Shown: positions 51,957 through 60,682 of the stretch, in pieces
Layout: each line of letters opens with the position of its first letter
Numbering within the stretch: the stretch's first letter is position 1
Assembly (NCBI GenBank): GCA_036871055.1
Contig: CP141893.1
Coordinates: forward strand, 1,116,001 to 1,180,000
Length of the DNA stretch: 64,000 nucleotides
Direction: 5' to 3'
Source of the DNA: Bisbaumannia sp015645095
GTDB lineage: Bacteria; Pseudomonadota; Gammaproteobacteria; Pseudomonadales; Halomonadaceae
Translations under genes and position numbers: made by a program
The notes under the pieces: generated by a model
Told to the model about the DNA's origin: nothing
Databases searched by the model: none
The model's input: only the letters and a program-made list of their open reading frames with translations

Positions 51957-54900
51957 TCACTCGTCCCCCAGGGCCAGCAGGGAGGCATTGCCGCCGAGGG
52001 CGGCGGTATTGATGGTCACCGTCTTCTCGGTGGCGAAGCGCAGCAGGTAGTGCGGGCCGCCGGCCTTGGGGCCGGTGCCGGAGAGTCCCTGGCCGCCAAA
52101 GGGCTGGACCCCGACCACGGCGCCGATGATATTACGGTTCACGTAGACGTTGCCTACACGGATTTTCTGCGCAATCGCCTCGGCGAAAGATTCGTTACGG
52201 CTGTGCACGCCGAAGGTCAGGCCATAGCCGCGGCCGTTGATCGATTCGATCACCCGGTCCAGCTCGCTGGCCTTGTAGCGCACGATATGCAGGATGGGGC
52301 CGAACTGCTCGCGCTCCAGGGCCTCGATGCCGTCGATCTGGAAGGCCGCCGGGGCGACGAAGGTGCCGTGGGCGGTATGCGCCGCCTCCAGCTGGGTCTC
52401 GGCCAACAGCCGGCCCTCGCCCTTGAGCTTGTCGATATGCGCCATCAGCCCCCGGCGGGCCTCCTCGTCGATCACCGGGCCCACGTCGGTGCCCAGGTCG
52501 CGGGGGTCGCCCACATGCAGCTCGGCCATGGCGCCCTCGAGGATCTCGATCACCCGATCGGCCACGTCGTCCTGCAGGTAGAGCACCCGTAGCGCCGAGC
52601 AGCGTTGCCCCGCGCTCTGGAAGGCGGACTGGATGACGTCGGCCACGACCTGCTCGGGCAGGGCGGTGGAGTCGACGATCATGGCGTTCATGCCGCCGGT
52701 CTCGGCGATCAGGGTCGGCAGGGGCGCGCCTTCCCGGGCCGCCAGGGCACGGTTGATGATCTGGGCGGTGTCGGTGCCGCCGGTGAAGACCACCCCGGTG
52801 ATGCGCGGGTCGCCGCTGAGCACGCTGCCCACGGTGGGGCCGTCGCCGGGCAGCAGCTGGACCACGTCGCGGGGCATGCCGGCCTCGTGCAGCAGCTCGA
52901 TGACCCGGTGGGCGACGATGGAGGTCTGCTCGGCGGGCTTGGCCAGTACGGTGTTGCCGGCCACGGCGGCGGCCACCACCTGGCCGCAGAAGATCGCCAC
53001 CGGGAAGTTCCAGGGACTGATGGCGGCGAACACGCCCTTGCCGCCCAGCATCAGCTCGTTGGACTCGCCGGTGGGCCCGGGCAGGGCGGTGGGTGCGGCG
53101 AACAGCTCCTCGGCGCGCATGGCGTAGTAGCGGCAGAAGTCCACCGCCTCCTTGATCTCGTCGACGCCGTCGGTGAGCAGCTTGCCGCCCTCCCGGGAAC
53201 AGAGCGTCATCAGCTCCGCCATATGCGCTTCCATCAGGTCACCCAGGCGGCGAATGATGGCGGCGCGCTCGGCCACCGGGGTGGCCTCCCAACGGGGGAA
53301 GGCGGCCCAGGCGGCATCCACGGCCTGAGCGGCCTGCTCCCGGGTGGTCCACTGCACGCTACCGACCCGCTGGTTGCGGTCATAGGGGCTGGTCACCTCA
53401 TGGGTCTGGGCGGCATCGTCGGCCACCGTCACGGCCAGCAGCGGCTTGGCGCGATAGGTCTTGTCCATGAAGCCCGCCATCTTGTCCATGAGCGGCTGGT
53501 AGTGGCTGCGAATATTCAAGTTGACTCCCCGCGAGTTCTTGCGTTTCGGTCCATAGATGTCCCGCGGCAGCGGGATGCGATGATTGGCGTAGCGCTCGTG
53601 CTGGCTCAGGCTCTCCACCGGGTGCACGCAGAGCGACTCCACCGGCACCTTGGGGTCCACCAGCTGGTGGACGAAGGAGGAGTTGGCGCCGTTCTCCAGC
53701 AGGCGGCGCACCAGGTAGGGCAGCAGGTCCTTGTGGGCGCCCACCGGGGCATAGATCCGGCAGTAGGTGCCCTGGGGCGCGCGCTTCAGGGCGGCGTCAT
53801 AGAGCGCCTCGCCCATGCCGTGCAGGCGCTGGAACTCCAGCTGGCGATCGGCGGCATTGGCCAGCTCGAGGATGGCGCTGATGGTGTGGGCGTTATGGGT
53901 GGCGAATTGCGGGAAGATGCGCCCCCGGGTGTTGTCCGACAGCAGATAGTTGGCGCATACCAGGTAGGCCACGTCGGTGCTGGCCTTGCGGGTGAAGACC
54001 GGGTAGCCATCCACGCCGAGCTGCTGGGACTCCTTGATCTCGCTGTCCCAGTAGGCGCCCTTGACCAGGCGTACCGGGATCTCGTCGCCCTGCCGGTCGG
54101 CCAGCCGGGTCAGGTATTGCAGGGTCGGCAGGGCGCGCTTGGAGTAGGCCTGCACCACCAGGCCGAAGTGGCCCCAGCCCTTGGCGGCATCGCTCTCGTA
54201 GACGGCGCGGAATACCTCCAGGGAGAGCTCCAGGCGATCCACCTCCTCGGCGTCGATGGTGATGGCCACATCGCGTGCCCGGGCCAGGGTCACCAGCTCG
54301 CGGACCGTGGCGGTCAATTCCTCGAGGATCTGGCTGCGGCGGCCGAACTCGTAGCGGGGATGCAGTGCCGAGAGCTTGATGGAGACCGAGGGGGCCGGGG
54401 TCTTGTCGCTGAGTGTCTGGCTGGTCTTGCCGACGCGCTCGATGGCGTGGGCGTAGTCATCGAAGTAGCGCTTGGCGTCCTTGCGGGTGCGGGCGGCCTC
54501 GCCGAGCATGTCGTAGGAGTAGGTGTAGCCCTTGTCGAACAGCGGCTTGGAGCGCTTCAGCGCCTCGTCGATATCGCGACCGAGGACGAACTGCTTGCCC
54601 ATCACCTTCATCGCCTCGCGCATGGCGCGGCGGATCACCGGCTCGCCCATGCGGTTGACCAGCTTGTTGATGAAACCGCTGGGCTTGCCGTCCTTGGGCT
54701 TGTCCATGGTCACGACCCGACCGGTCATCAGCAGGCCCCAGGTGGAGGCATTGACCAGCCAGGAGTCGCTCTGACCCACGTAGGACTGCCAGTCCGCCGG
54801 GCCCAGCTTGTCCTCGATCAGGGCGTCGGCGGTCTCCTTGTCGGGAATGCGCAGCATGGCCTCGGCCAGGCACATCAGCATCAGTCCCTCATGGGTGTCC

Positions 54901-55148
54901 AGGCTGTACTGCTGCAGCAGCTCGTCGATGGTGTCGACGGCGGTGTCCATCTCGCGGACTTCCCGCACCAGTTCGGCGGTCTTGGCGGCGATGCGTTGGA
55001 AATCGGCCTCGTCGGCGGAGAGGAAGCTCACCAGTTCGCCGACGAAGCTGTCTTCGTCGACGATGTAGTGTTCGCTGATGCGCTGGAAGAGGGTGTCGAG
55101 GTCCTGTTGCCAGGTGGATGCGTCGAGCAGGGTCTTGGCTGTGAGCAT
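51957..55148 (-). CDS. putA: Bifunctional proline dehydrogenase/P5C dehydrogenase
   Basis: Oxidises proline to glutamate in two steps. 1063 residues from ATG 55148. An N-terminal helical region is followed by the FAD-binding PRODH barrel (about 160-480; RLVKGAYWDSEIK, FATHNAHTI), then the aldehyde dehydrogenase domain (about 530-1040; IAETGGMNAM, catalytic cysteine in QSAGQRCSALR). There is no ribbon-helix-helix DNA-binding domain at the N terminus, so this PutA is not its own repressor; the AraC gene upstream probably regulates it. The longer open frame to 55238 is unlikely. Confidence 0.96.
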   Translation of the reverse strand: MLTAKTLLDASTWQQDLDTLFQRISEHYIVDEDSFVGELVSFLSADEADFQRIAAKTAELVREVREMDTAVDTIDELLQQYSLDTHEGLMLMCLAEAMLRIPDKETADALIEDKLGPADWQSYVGQSDSWLVNASTWGLLMTGRVVTMDKPKDGKPSGFINKLVNRMGEPVIRRAMREAMKVMGKQFVLGRDIDEALKRSKPLFDKGYTYSYDMLGEAARTRKDAKRYFDDYAHAIERVGKTSQTLSDKTPAPSVSIKLSALHPRYEFGRRSQILEELTATVRELVTLARARDVAITIDAEEVDRLELSLEVFRAVYESDAAKGWGHFGLVVQAYSKRALPTLQYLTRLADRQGDEIPVRLVKGAYWDSEIKESQQLGVDGYPVFTRKASTDVAYLVCANYLLSDNTRGRIFPQFATHNAHTISAILELANAADRQLEFQRLHGMGEALYDAALKRAPQGTYCRIYAPVGAHKDLLPYLVRRLLENGANSSFVHQLVDPKVPVESLCVHPVESLSQHERYANHRIPLPRDIYGPKRKNSRGVNLNIRSHYQPLMDKMAGFMDKTYRAKPLLAVTVADDAAQTHEVTSPYDRNQRVGSVQWTTREQAAQAVDAAWAAFPRWEATPVAERAAIIRRLGDLMEAHMAELMTLCSREGGKLLTDGVDEIKEAVDFCRYYAMRAEELFAAPTALPGPTGESNELMLGGKGVFAAISPWNFPVAIFCGQVVAAAVAGNTVLAKPAEQTSIVAHRVIELLHEAGMPRDVVQLLPGDGPTVGSVLSGDPRITGVVFTGGTDTAQIINRALAAREGAPLPTLIAETGGMNAMIVDSTALPEQVVADVIQSAFQSAGQRCSALRVLYLQDDVADRVIEILEGAMAELHVGDPRDLGTDVGPVIDEEARRGLMAHIDKLKGEGRLLAETQLEAAHTAHGTFVAPAAFQIDGIEALEREQFGPILHIVRYKASELDRVIESINGRGYGLTFGVHSRNESFAEAIAQKIRVGNVYVNRNIIGAVVGVQPFGGQGLSGTGPKAGGPHYLLRFATEKTVTINTAALGGNASLLALGDE

Positions 55149-55232
55149 GTCACTCTCCCGGAAGCCTTTTTTGGATGACCTGAATGTAGGGTGGGAGAGT
55201 GGTGAGCGTCTTGCCAATTTCTCGGACGGATT

Positions 55233-55238
55233 TGTCAA
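55233..55238 (-). promoter_or_regulatory. Possible -35 box of the putA promoter
   Basis: TTGACA on the minus strand, 85 bp before the putA start. No good -10 lies 17 bp downstream (GGCAAG), which would suit a promoter that needs the adjacent AraC-family activator. Assigned by eye. Confidence 0.35.
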
Positions 55239-55271
55239 AAAGCCGGGGTCTGTGACGAAACGTCGCGAAAT

Positions 55272-56069
55272 TTACGACTTTAGTCGAGTGGTGTCGAGGC
55301 GTTGTGGGGCGATTCGCCGCAACTGGCTCGGCGGATGCCCATAGCGGCGTCGGAAGGCGTGGGAGAGGGCGCTCTGGTTGGCGAAACCGGTCAGGGCGGC
55401 GACCTCGGAGAGCGGCAGGCGGCTCGAGACCAGCAGCCGGTGGGCCGCTTCCAGGCGCTTGCGCAGCAGATATTGATAGGGAGGCAGACCGGTCTGGTGG
55501 CGGAAGCGTTCGCTGAAATGCGCCTCGCTGAGGCAGGCCTCCTGGGCGAGGTCCGCCACCGTCAGGTGACTGGCCAGGTGGCGATCGATAAAGCGATCCA
55601 GGGTGGCCAGGTCCAGGGGGCGGCCGGGGTGGGGCCGTTCCTCGGGCAGCAGTCGAGAGTGCAGGCAGCCCAGCAGGGTGGCGGTGAGCAGGTCATCCTG
55701 AAGGCGGGGTACCGGGGCGCGGGCCTGCTCCAGCTCCAGGGTCACGAAGGCCAGGTAGCGGCGCAGGGGTTCGTCCAGGGCGAAGAAGCGCGGTGCATCG
55801 AAGAGCCGGGCCAGCTCATGGTAGTGGCCGGTGAGGGGCGCGGCATCTCCGGGCAGGTCGAGGATCAGCTGGCGGTTGTCGCCAATGCCCTCGTAGTAGT
55901 GCACATGGCTCGCCGGGACGATGCAGCCGGAAAGGGGCGCGATGGAGCCGCCCAGCCCCTCGATCTCGAATTCCGCGTGCCCGGTCAGCCCGATCACGAT
56001 CTGGTGGTAATCGTGGTCATGGTGGCGGGTAGTATTGTCGAGGGGAATCAAGCGGATGGCACTGGACAT
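55272..56069 (-). CDS. AraC-family regulator of proline catabolism (PruR-like)
   Basis: 265-residue AraC/XylS regulator. A cupin-like N-terminal half (HHDHDYHQIVIGLTGHAEFE, ASHVHYYEG) is followed by two helix-turn-helix motifs (about 165-260; LTVADLAQEACLSEAHFSERF and LPLSEVAALTGFANQSALSHAF). It sits 123 bp upstream of putA on the same strand, as pruR does with putA in Pseudomonas aeruginosa, so control of putA-putP by proline is likely. Confidence 0.85.
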   Translation of the reverse strand: MSSAIRLIPLDNTTRHHDHDYHQIVIGLTGHAEFEIEGLGGSIAPLSGCIVPASHVHYYEGIGDNRQLILDLPGDAAPLTGHYHELARLFDAPRFFALDEPLRRYLAFVTLELEQARAPVPRLQDDLLTATLLGCLHSRLLPEERPHPGRPLDLATLDRFIDRHLASHLTVADLAQEACLSEAHFSERFRHQTGLPPYQYLLRKRLEAAHRLLVSSRLPLSEVAALTGFANQSALSHAFRRRYGHPPSQLRRIAPQRLDTTRLKS

Positions 56070-56137
56070 GGCGCGACCTCGAGCCTCGGCGAACGGCGCA
56101 TGCGGCCCATTGTATCAGTCTTTGGACGCTCGGGGTC

Positions 56138-56500
56138 TTACCGGGACTGCCGCCGCGCCAGATGGCGGGCCAGTTGCTCGCGGATTTCCGCGAGCTCCGC
56201 GCAGCCCGCCCGGTTGAACAGCTTGCCGCCCTGGGCGGCCTGCCAGGGACGGCCATGCTCGTCCATCAGGCGCTGGGCGCGACGGCGGATGCCCTCGAGA
56301 ATCTCATCATGGCGGATCGGGTAATTGACGATGGTCTGCCACTCGGTCTCCTGCACCGTGCCCTCCAGGGCGCGATCGAAGAGCGCCAACAGGTCCTCGG
56401 CCTCGGTACGATAGCGTGGGGTGCGCGACAACAGCAGGATGGCCACCATGCCGCCGATAATCAGCAGGCAGACGGCGAAGACCAGCAGAAATAGTGCCAT
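56138..56500 (-). CDS. Single-pass membrane protein of unknown function
   Basis: 120 residues: one N-terminal transmembrane helix (about 2-24, LFLLVFAVCLLIIGGMVAIL) followed by a soluble charged domain with EWQTIVNYPIRHDEILEGIRRRAQRLMDEHGRPW. I do not recognise the family. It is separated from the AraC gene by 68 bp and lies directly downstream of tRNA-Gly on the same strand. The well-conserved look of the central segment suggests a real gene. Confidence 0.7.
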   Translation of the reverse strand: MALFLLVFAVCLLIIGGMVAILLLSRTPRYRTEAEDLLALFDRALEGTVQETEWQTIVNYPIRHDEILEGIRRRAQRLMDEHGRPWQAAQGGKLFNRAGCAELAEIREQLARHLARRQSR

Positions 56501-56577
56501 GGAGCCGCTCCTGGAGCTCGTGTCGCTGGGAGCGCAGGGGCCGGAAGCAGGTAAGGAAAACTGACACGAGGAGAGAT

Positions 56578-56651
56578 TGGAGCGGGTGAAGGGAATCGAA
56601 CCCTCGTCTTAAGCTTGGGAAGCTTCTGCTCTACCATTGAGCTACACCCGC
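56578..56651 (-). tRNA. tRNA-Gly(CCC)
   Basis: 74 nt on the minus strand including an encoded CCA. Acceptor GCGGGTG/CACCCGC, D arm GCTC/GAGC, anticodon loop TTCCCAA giving anticodon CCC, T arm GAGGG/CCCTT with TTCGATT. It matches E. coli tRNA-Gly(CCC) closely. The outer anticodon-stem pair 27-43 is G-A, a mismatch. Confidence 0.95.
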
Positions 56652-56766
56652 AAGGCGGAATCGATAGTAAAAGCAAATGCTTAGGCTTGCAAGTCGCGAG
56701 GGGGCTTTCCGCGGCCTTTCCCGCTAAGTGATTGATCTATCATGCCTCCTCGTGGCGAGAACGACG

Positions 56767-56790
56767 AACGCCGCCGAGGGCGGCGGCGTT
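56767..56790 (-). terminator. Hairpin after the zinc-ribbon-like gene
   Basis: AACGCCGCC (56767-56775) pairs with GGCGGCGTT (56782-56790) over 6 bases; on the minus strand CGTCGTTCTC follows, a weak U tract. It is placed right after the stop of the 87-residue gene. Confidence 0.6.
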
Positions 56791-56810
56791 GGGCCGGAGG
56801 GGGATCCGGC

Positions 56811-57074
56811 TCAGGCGGTAAAGTGGGCCACGGGCCCCTCCTGGGGCGTCAGCAGGGGAAAACGCTGCGAAAGGCTGATCTGACCCTGGCGGGCCACGGC
56901 GACCTGCACGCCGCGTCCGCAGCAGCGGCACTGCACATAGGTATCGAGGCGCAGGCGCCGGGCGCTGAAGTCGCCGCCGATGCGTGACAGGCTGGGCGCC
57001 GTTTCCCGGGCCCCGCAGGCGCAGTCGATGACCCAGTGTTGCGTGTCGGTCCGATAGACATGAATCGCTGGCAT
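56811..57074 (-). CDS. Small cysteine-pair protein, zinc-ribbon-like
   Basis: An 87-residue protein with cysteine pairs CACG near residue 18 and CRCCG near residue 49, arranged like a small zinc ribbon. No family recognised. AGGAGG six bases before the ATG (57081-57086 on the plus strand) and a terminator after the stop support a real single-gene unit. Upstream, GCTGTC (57142-57147) and GACAGC (57158-57163) form a dyad that could be an operator. Confidence 0.7.
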   Translation of the reverse strand: MPAIHVYRTDTQHWVIDCACGARETAPSLSRIGGDFSARRLRLDTYVQCRCCGRGVQVAVARQGQISLSQRFPLLTPQEGPVAHFTA

Positions 57075-57365
57075 GCTGAGCCTCCTGCAATGCGTGGTTC
57101 ACTCTCCCTAGTACCCAGGATGGCAGGTGAGGCTCGGTATGGCTGTCAGCGTTTACCGACAGCGGGTGTCATATTTGGAAGAAAGGGCCCGCCGGAACAA
57201 GGTGTTACCTCGCATTAGGCGAGAGTGTTGAAAGCGCGGACAGAAAGTTTGCTTGGGGATGGAGAATTTTCGCCGGTCCGTGGTCACACTGAACGTGAGC
57301 ACGATGAATTCAGTCGATGGCAGTCGCACTGAGTTTCCATTGGAGCTTGCGTTTCGATCCCTTTT

Positions 57366-57399
57366 GCCGCCCGTGCCTACGCCCGGGCGGCTTTTCTTT
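57366..57399 (+). terminator. Orphan plus-strand terminator
   Basis: GCCGCCC (57366-57372) pairs with GGGCGGC (57385-57391), followed by TTTTCTTT. It has the right polarity only for the plus strand, but the flanking genes are both on the minus strand. Confidence 0.75.
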
Positions 57400-57429
57400 G
57401 CCTGAGACGCGGCGGGAACAGACGGCAAA

Positions 57430-57451
57430 CGCCCCGGACGATGCCGGGGCG
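57430..57451 (-). terminator. Terminator after the CBS gene
   Basis: CGCCCCGG (57430-57437) pairs with CCGGGGCG (57444-57451); on the minus strand TTTG follows. It lies 22 bp after the CBS-protein stop. Confidence 0.65.
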
Positions 57452-57472
57452 GGGAGAGGGGAACCGCAAGCG

Positions 57473-57880
57473 TCAGCGTTTGCGCATGCGCAGGATGGCG
57501 TTGAGGATATCGCGGCGGGTGACGATGCCCACCAGGCGTTCCTGTTCCACTACCGGGTAGACCTTGGGCTTGGTGCCCAGCATCTCCTGGGCCAGGTCGG
57601 TGATGCTCTTGTTGGGCGACACCGATAGCACCTCGTGGCGCATCAGCTCCTTGACCAGCGGTGGCTCGTCATTGAGGTAGGTGCTCTCCAGCAGTTTGCC
57701 CAGCACGTCCTGCTCGGAAATGAAGCCGATCAGGTGGTCGCGGTCGTCGACGACCGGCGCCCCGGGCAGGCGGTGGAGTGCCAGCCCCTCGACAAGGTTG
57801 GACACCGAGGCGTTACCGCGGACTCGGTAGCAGTCGCGGGACATGATCTCACGGACGGTGGTAGGCGCCTTGTTGGGCAT
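57473..57880 (-). CDS. Two-CBS-domain protein
   Basis: 135 residues made almost wholly of a CBS pair: VREIMSRDCYRVRGNASVSN...GAPVVDDRDHLIGFISEQD and VKELMRHEVLSVSPNKSITD...VYPVVEQERLVGIVTRRDIL. Such stand-alone pairs bind adenosyl ligands and regulate partners. ATG 57880 with GGAG upstream is preferred over the open frame to 57964, which overlaps the upstream gene. It follows the dehydrogenase gene by 67 bp. Confidence 0.88.
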   Translation of the reverse strand: MPNKAPTTVREIMSRDCYRVRGNASVSNLVEGLALHRLPGAPVVDDRDHLIGFISEQDVLGKLLESTYLNDEPPLVKELMRHEVLSVSPNKSITDLAQEMLGTKPKVYPVVEQERLVGIVTRRDILNAILRMRKR

Positions 57881-57947
57881 GGCGGTTCTCCTTTGCTGCG
57901 GTCGCACCGGCCCGCTGGGCGGGCCGGCAGGTCGAGCGATGCCGTGG

Positions 57948-59420
57948 TCAGTCGCCGGGGCCACACTCCATGCAGCGTTCGACGATGCGTTCGCCGAGTT
58001 GGAGGTTGGCGTTGAGGTCGCGCAGTGCGGTGCGGACGCCCTCCTCGATCACCGGGTGATAGAAGGGCATGGCCAGCATCTGCGCCACCGTCAGCCGCTG
58101 CTGCAGGGCCCAGGCCAGCAGGTGGGCCAGGTGCTCGGCGCGAGGCCCGAAGATCTCGGCGCCGAGGAAGAGGCCGCTACCCTGCTCGGCATAGACCCGC
58201 AGCAGGCCGCGATTGACTCCCATGACCCGGGAACGGCCCTGATCCTCGAAGGAGACCTCTCCCGTGGCCAGGCAGTCGCAGCCGCCGTGGCGTCGCTCGA
58301 GTTCAGCATAGCCGAGGCCGACGGTGGCCATCTGTGGATCGCTAAACACTACGGCCAACGGTGCGCGGCGCTGGGCGGCGCGCAGCTCCGGGTAGCGGCC
58401 GGCGTTGTCGCCGGCGATGCGTCCCTCGTCGCTGGCTTCGTGCAGCAGCGGCAACTGCTGGTTGGCGTCCCCGGCGATAAAGACATGGCTGGGGCCGCCG
58501 TCGGCGTTGCGGCACTGCAGGGTGTGGGGGCTGAAGTCGGGGATGCCACGCTCGTCCAGGGCGAGACCGGCCGCCTCGAGGTCCAACTGGTCCACGTTGG
58601 GACGCCGTCCGGTAGCCGCCAGCAGGTAGTCGAAGCGCTCGGTCAATCGCTCGCCGCTGTGACGCTCGATAAAGGTGATCACCACCGCCTCGCCATCCCG
58701 CTCGATGGACTCCACCCTGGCGTCCGGGTCGACGTAGAACTCCCGGTTGAAGGTGCGGTCGGCGTAGTCGCGCAGCCGCTCGTCCTGCAGCGGGCCCAGG
58801 GCGCCGCCGACGCCGAACAGGCGGATGCGCACCCCCAGCCGATGCAGGGCCTGGCCCAGTTCCAGGCCGATCACCCCTGGGCCGAAGATGGCCACCGACT
58901 CGGGCAGGTCGTCCCACGCGAAGAGGTCATCGTTGACCACCAGGCGGTCGCCGGCGGCGTGGAAGAAGTCCGGGTAGCTGGGTCGCGAGCCGGTGGCGAT
59001 CACGATGCGCCGGGCATGCACGCGGGTATGGTCATCCACGACCAGGGTGTGGGGGGCGACGAAGCGCGCATGGCCGCGCAGGCGATCGGTCTCGGGGATT
59101 CGCTCCACCGAGTCGACCACGAAGCCGACGAAGCGATCCCGCTCACGCTTGACCCGGTCCATGACGGCCTGGCCATCGATGCGCACTCGGCCCACCACCC
59201 GCACCCCGAAGAGATCGGTGTGCCGGGCCTGGTGGGCCGCCTCGGCGGCGGCGATAAGCAACTTGGAGGGCATGCAGCCGACCCGGGCACAGGTGGTGCC
59301 ATAAGGACCGGACTCGATCATCACCACCTCGCCGCCATGTTGCTTGGCGGCCCGATAGGCCCCGAGGCCGGCGGTGCCGGCGCCGATAATGGCGACATCG
59401 ACCTGGCGTTCTTGCATCAT
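57948..59420 (-). CDS. Dihydrolipoamide dehydrogenase-like flavoprotein
   Basis: 490-residue FAD/NAD disulfide oxidoreductase. FAD motif IIGAGTAGLGAYRAAKQHG, redox-active C44 and C49 in GTTCARVGCMPSKLL, NAD-binding FGPGVIGLELGQAL and the C-terminal FYHPVIEEG (His-Glu pair). No 2-oxoacid dehydrogenase genes are adjacent, so it may be a stand-alone Lpd3-type enzyme. It is followed by a CBS-pair gene, perhaps one operon. The physiological substrate is uncertain. Confidence 0.88.
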   Translation of the reverse strand: MMQERQVDVAIIGAGTAGLGAYRAAKQHGGEVVMIESGPYGTTCARVGCMPSKLLIAAAEAAHQARHTDLFGVRVVGRVRIDGQAVMDRVKRERDRFVGFVVDSVERIPETDRLRGHARFVAPHTLVVDDHTRVHARRIVIATGSRPSYPDFFHAAGDRLVVNDDLFAWDDLPESVAIFGPGVIGLELGQALHRLGVRIRLFGVGGALGPLQDERLRDYADRTFNREFYVDPDARVESIERDGEAVVITFIERHSGERLTERFDYLLAATGRRPNVDQLDLEAAGLALDERGIPDFSPHTLQCRNADGGPSHVFIAGDANQQLPLLHEASDEGRIAGDNAGRYPELRAAQRRAPLAVVFSDPQMATVGLGYAELERRHGGCDCLATGEVSFEDQGRSRVMGVNRGLLRVYAEQGSGLFLGAEIFGPRAEHLAHLLAWALQQRLTVAQMLAMPFYHPVIEEGVRTALRDLNANLQLGERIVERCMECGPGD

Positions 59421-59629
59421 GCGTTCCTTCTTTCATTGAGAGGGGTGGCCCTGGAACCTCGGCGCGCGAGACCCTTCCAATCTAGTGAGTCGTCGGCGGG
59501 GGTGCCATGGCGCTGGTCGCAAGGAGTATCTCGGGCGAGTGGTGCTAGATAAAGTTGATTGGGTTGAATGATTTGATAGACGCTGACAATTGAGTGGCGC
59601 TATCCACTGCGAGGGGGAGGCGAGCCATC

Positions 59630-59929
59630 ATGGATGCACGCGAATACCTGGCCAGGAAGGGGCTGGCGATCGGCAAGGACGAGGACAAGCCCAATACCCT
59701 GGAGGAGCTGGCCTGGTCCCGGGCGCGCCAGTCCGGGCAGCGCCCGCCACGGGCGGGCACGCCCCACGACTGGGAGGACTGGGCGCGCTATCACGACGAG
59801 CTGGCCGGCGAGGCCGAGCGGCTCGGCCAGAAGATCGACCCCGAGGCGCACCTGCACTACGAGGCCGAGGGCCATGCCGAGGCGCCGCTGATACGGCCCC
59901 GTGGCCGAGGCAAGACGGGGGCGAGCTAG
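59630..59929 (+). CDS. Hypothetical charged protein
   Basis: A 99-residue hydrophilic protein, MDAREYLARKGLAIGKDEDK onward, rich in Arg, Glu and Ala, with DWEDWARYHDELAGEAERL in the middle and a basic tail. No family recognised; it may be partly disordered. GGGGGAGG at 59612-59620 before ATG 59630 supports translation; the frame upstream to 59594 has no support. It converges on tpiA with only 9 bp between. Confidence 0.65.
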   Translation: MDAREYLARKGLAIGKDEDKPNTLEELAWSRARQSGQRPPRAGTPHDWEDWARYHDELAGEAERLGQKIDPEAHLHYEAEGHAEAPLIRPRGRGKTGAS

Positions 59930-59938
59930 GTTATGGTG

Positions 59939-60682
59939 TCAGAAAGCGTCACAGATGGCATGGAAGGCGTCGGCATCCAGAGAGGCGCCCCCCACCAGGG
60001 CGCCATCGATGGACTCCCGGGCGAAGAGGTCGCCGGCGTTTTCCGGGGTCACACTGCCACCATAGAGGAGGGTGACCCGCGCGGCGGTCTCGCCGGCGTG
60101 GTCGTGAAGTCGTTGCCGTAGCGTTCGGTGAACGGCCTCGGCCTGGTCGGGGCTCGCGGTCAGGCCGCTGCCGATGGCCCAGATCGGCTCGTAGGCGATC
60201 ATCACTCTTGGCAGGTCCGCTGGAGCGATCGTCTCGAGCGTCGGCTTCACCTGTTCCAGAATGACCCGCTCGGCGTGGCCGGCGCGTCGCTGCTCCAGCG
60301 TCTCGCCGAGACACAGCACCGGCGTCAGGTCCTCCGCTAGGGCGCGAGCGACCTTGGCGGCGATCCGGGTATCATCATCGCCGGCACGTTGGCGACGCTC
60401 CGAGTGGCCTACCAGCACCAGTTGGCATCCACACTCGCGTAGCATGGCGGCACTGACCTCGCCGGTATAGGCCCCGGCATCCGCCTCGCTGAGATCCTGG
60501 GCCCCCAGGTTCAGGCCGCCTTCCGCCAAGGGCTGGTGGGCCATGGCGAGATAAGGGAAGGGCAGGCAGAGGGCGGCCGAGTGGCGGGGCGTGCCGTGGG
60601 CTTGCCAGCGTTCCAGCCAGCGCTCGAGCCGGGCCCTGCTGCCATTCAATTTCCAGTTCCCGATGACCCTGGGGCGACTCAT
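59939..60682 (-). CDS. tpiA: Triosephosphate isomerase
   Basis: Interconverts dihydroxyacetone phosphate and glyceraldehyde 3-phosphate. 247 residues: GNWKLNGS with the active lysine, H93 in GHSERR, the general base in YEPIWAIGSG and GALVGGASL. The ATG lies inside the glpD stop codon (ATGA), so it is translated with glpD; the product of GlpD is its substrate. The open frame to 60820 belongs to another frame of glpD. This may be a second, glycerol-linked copy, or the only one. Confidence 0.94.
   Translation of the reverse strand: MSRPRVIGNWKLNGSRARLERWLERWQAHGTPRHSAALCLPFPYLAMAHQPLAEGGLNLGAQDLSEADAGAYTGEVSAAMLRECGCQLVLVGHSERRQRAGDDDTRIAAKVARALAEDLTPVLCLGETLEQRRAGHAERVILEQVKPTLETIAPADLPRVMIAYEPIWAIGSGLTASPDQAEAVHRTLRQRLHDHAGETAARVTLLYGGSVTPENAGDLFARESIDGALVGGASLDADAFHAICDAF

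Larger units (their letters stand above)
57075..57472. other. 398-bp gap: possible small RNA locus
   Basis: No protein gene is convincing. The plus strand ends in a strong terminator (57366-57399) that has no plus-strand gene upstream, so an unannotated transcript between about 57170 and 57399 is possible. No clear promoter could be picked out by eye; TTGAAA occurs at about 57227. Confidence 0.3.

Noticed and set aside
52605..55178. Very long plus-strand open frame opposite putA
   Set aside because: Antisense frame of a high-G+C gene; low-complexity Gly, His and Val composition and no domain, while putA is unmistakable on the other strand.
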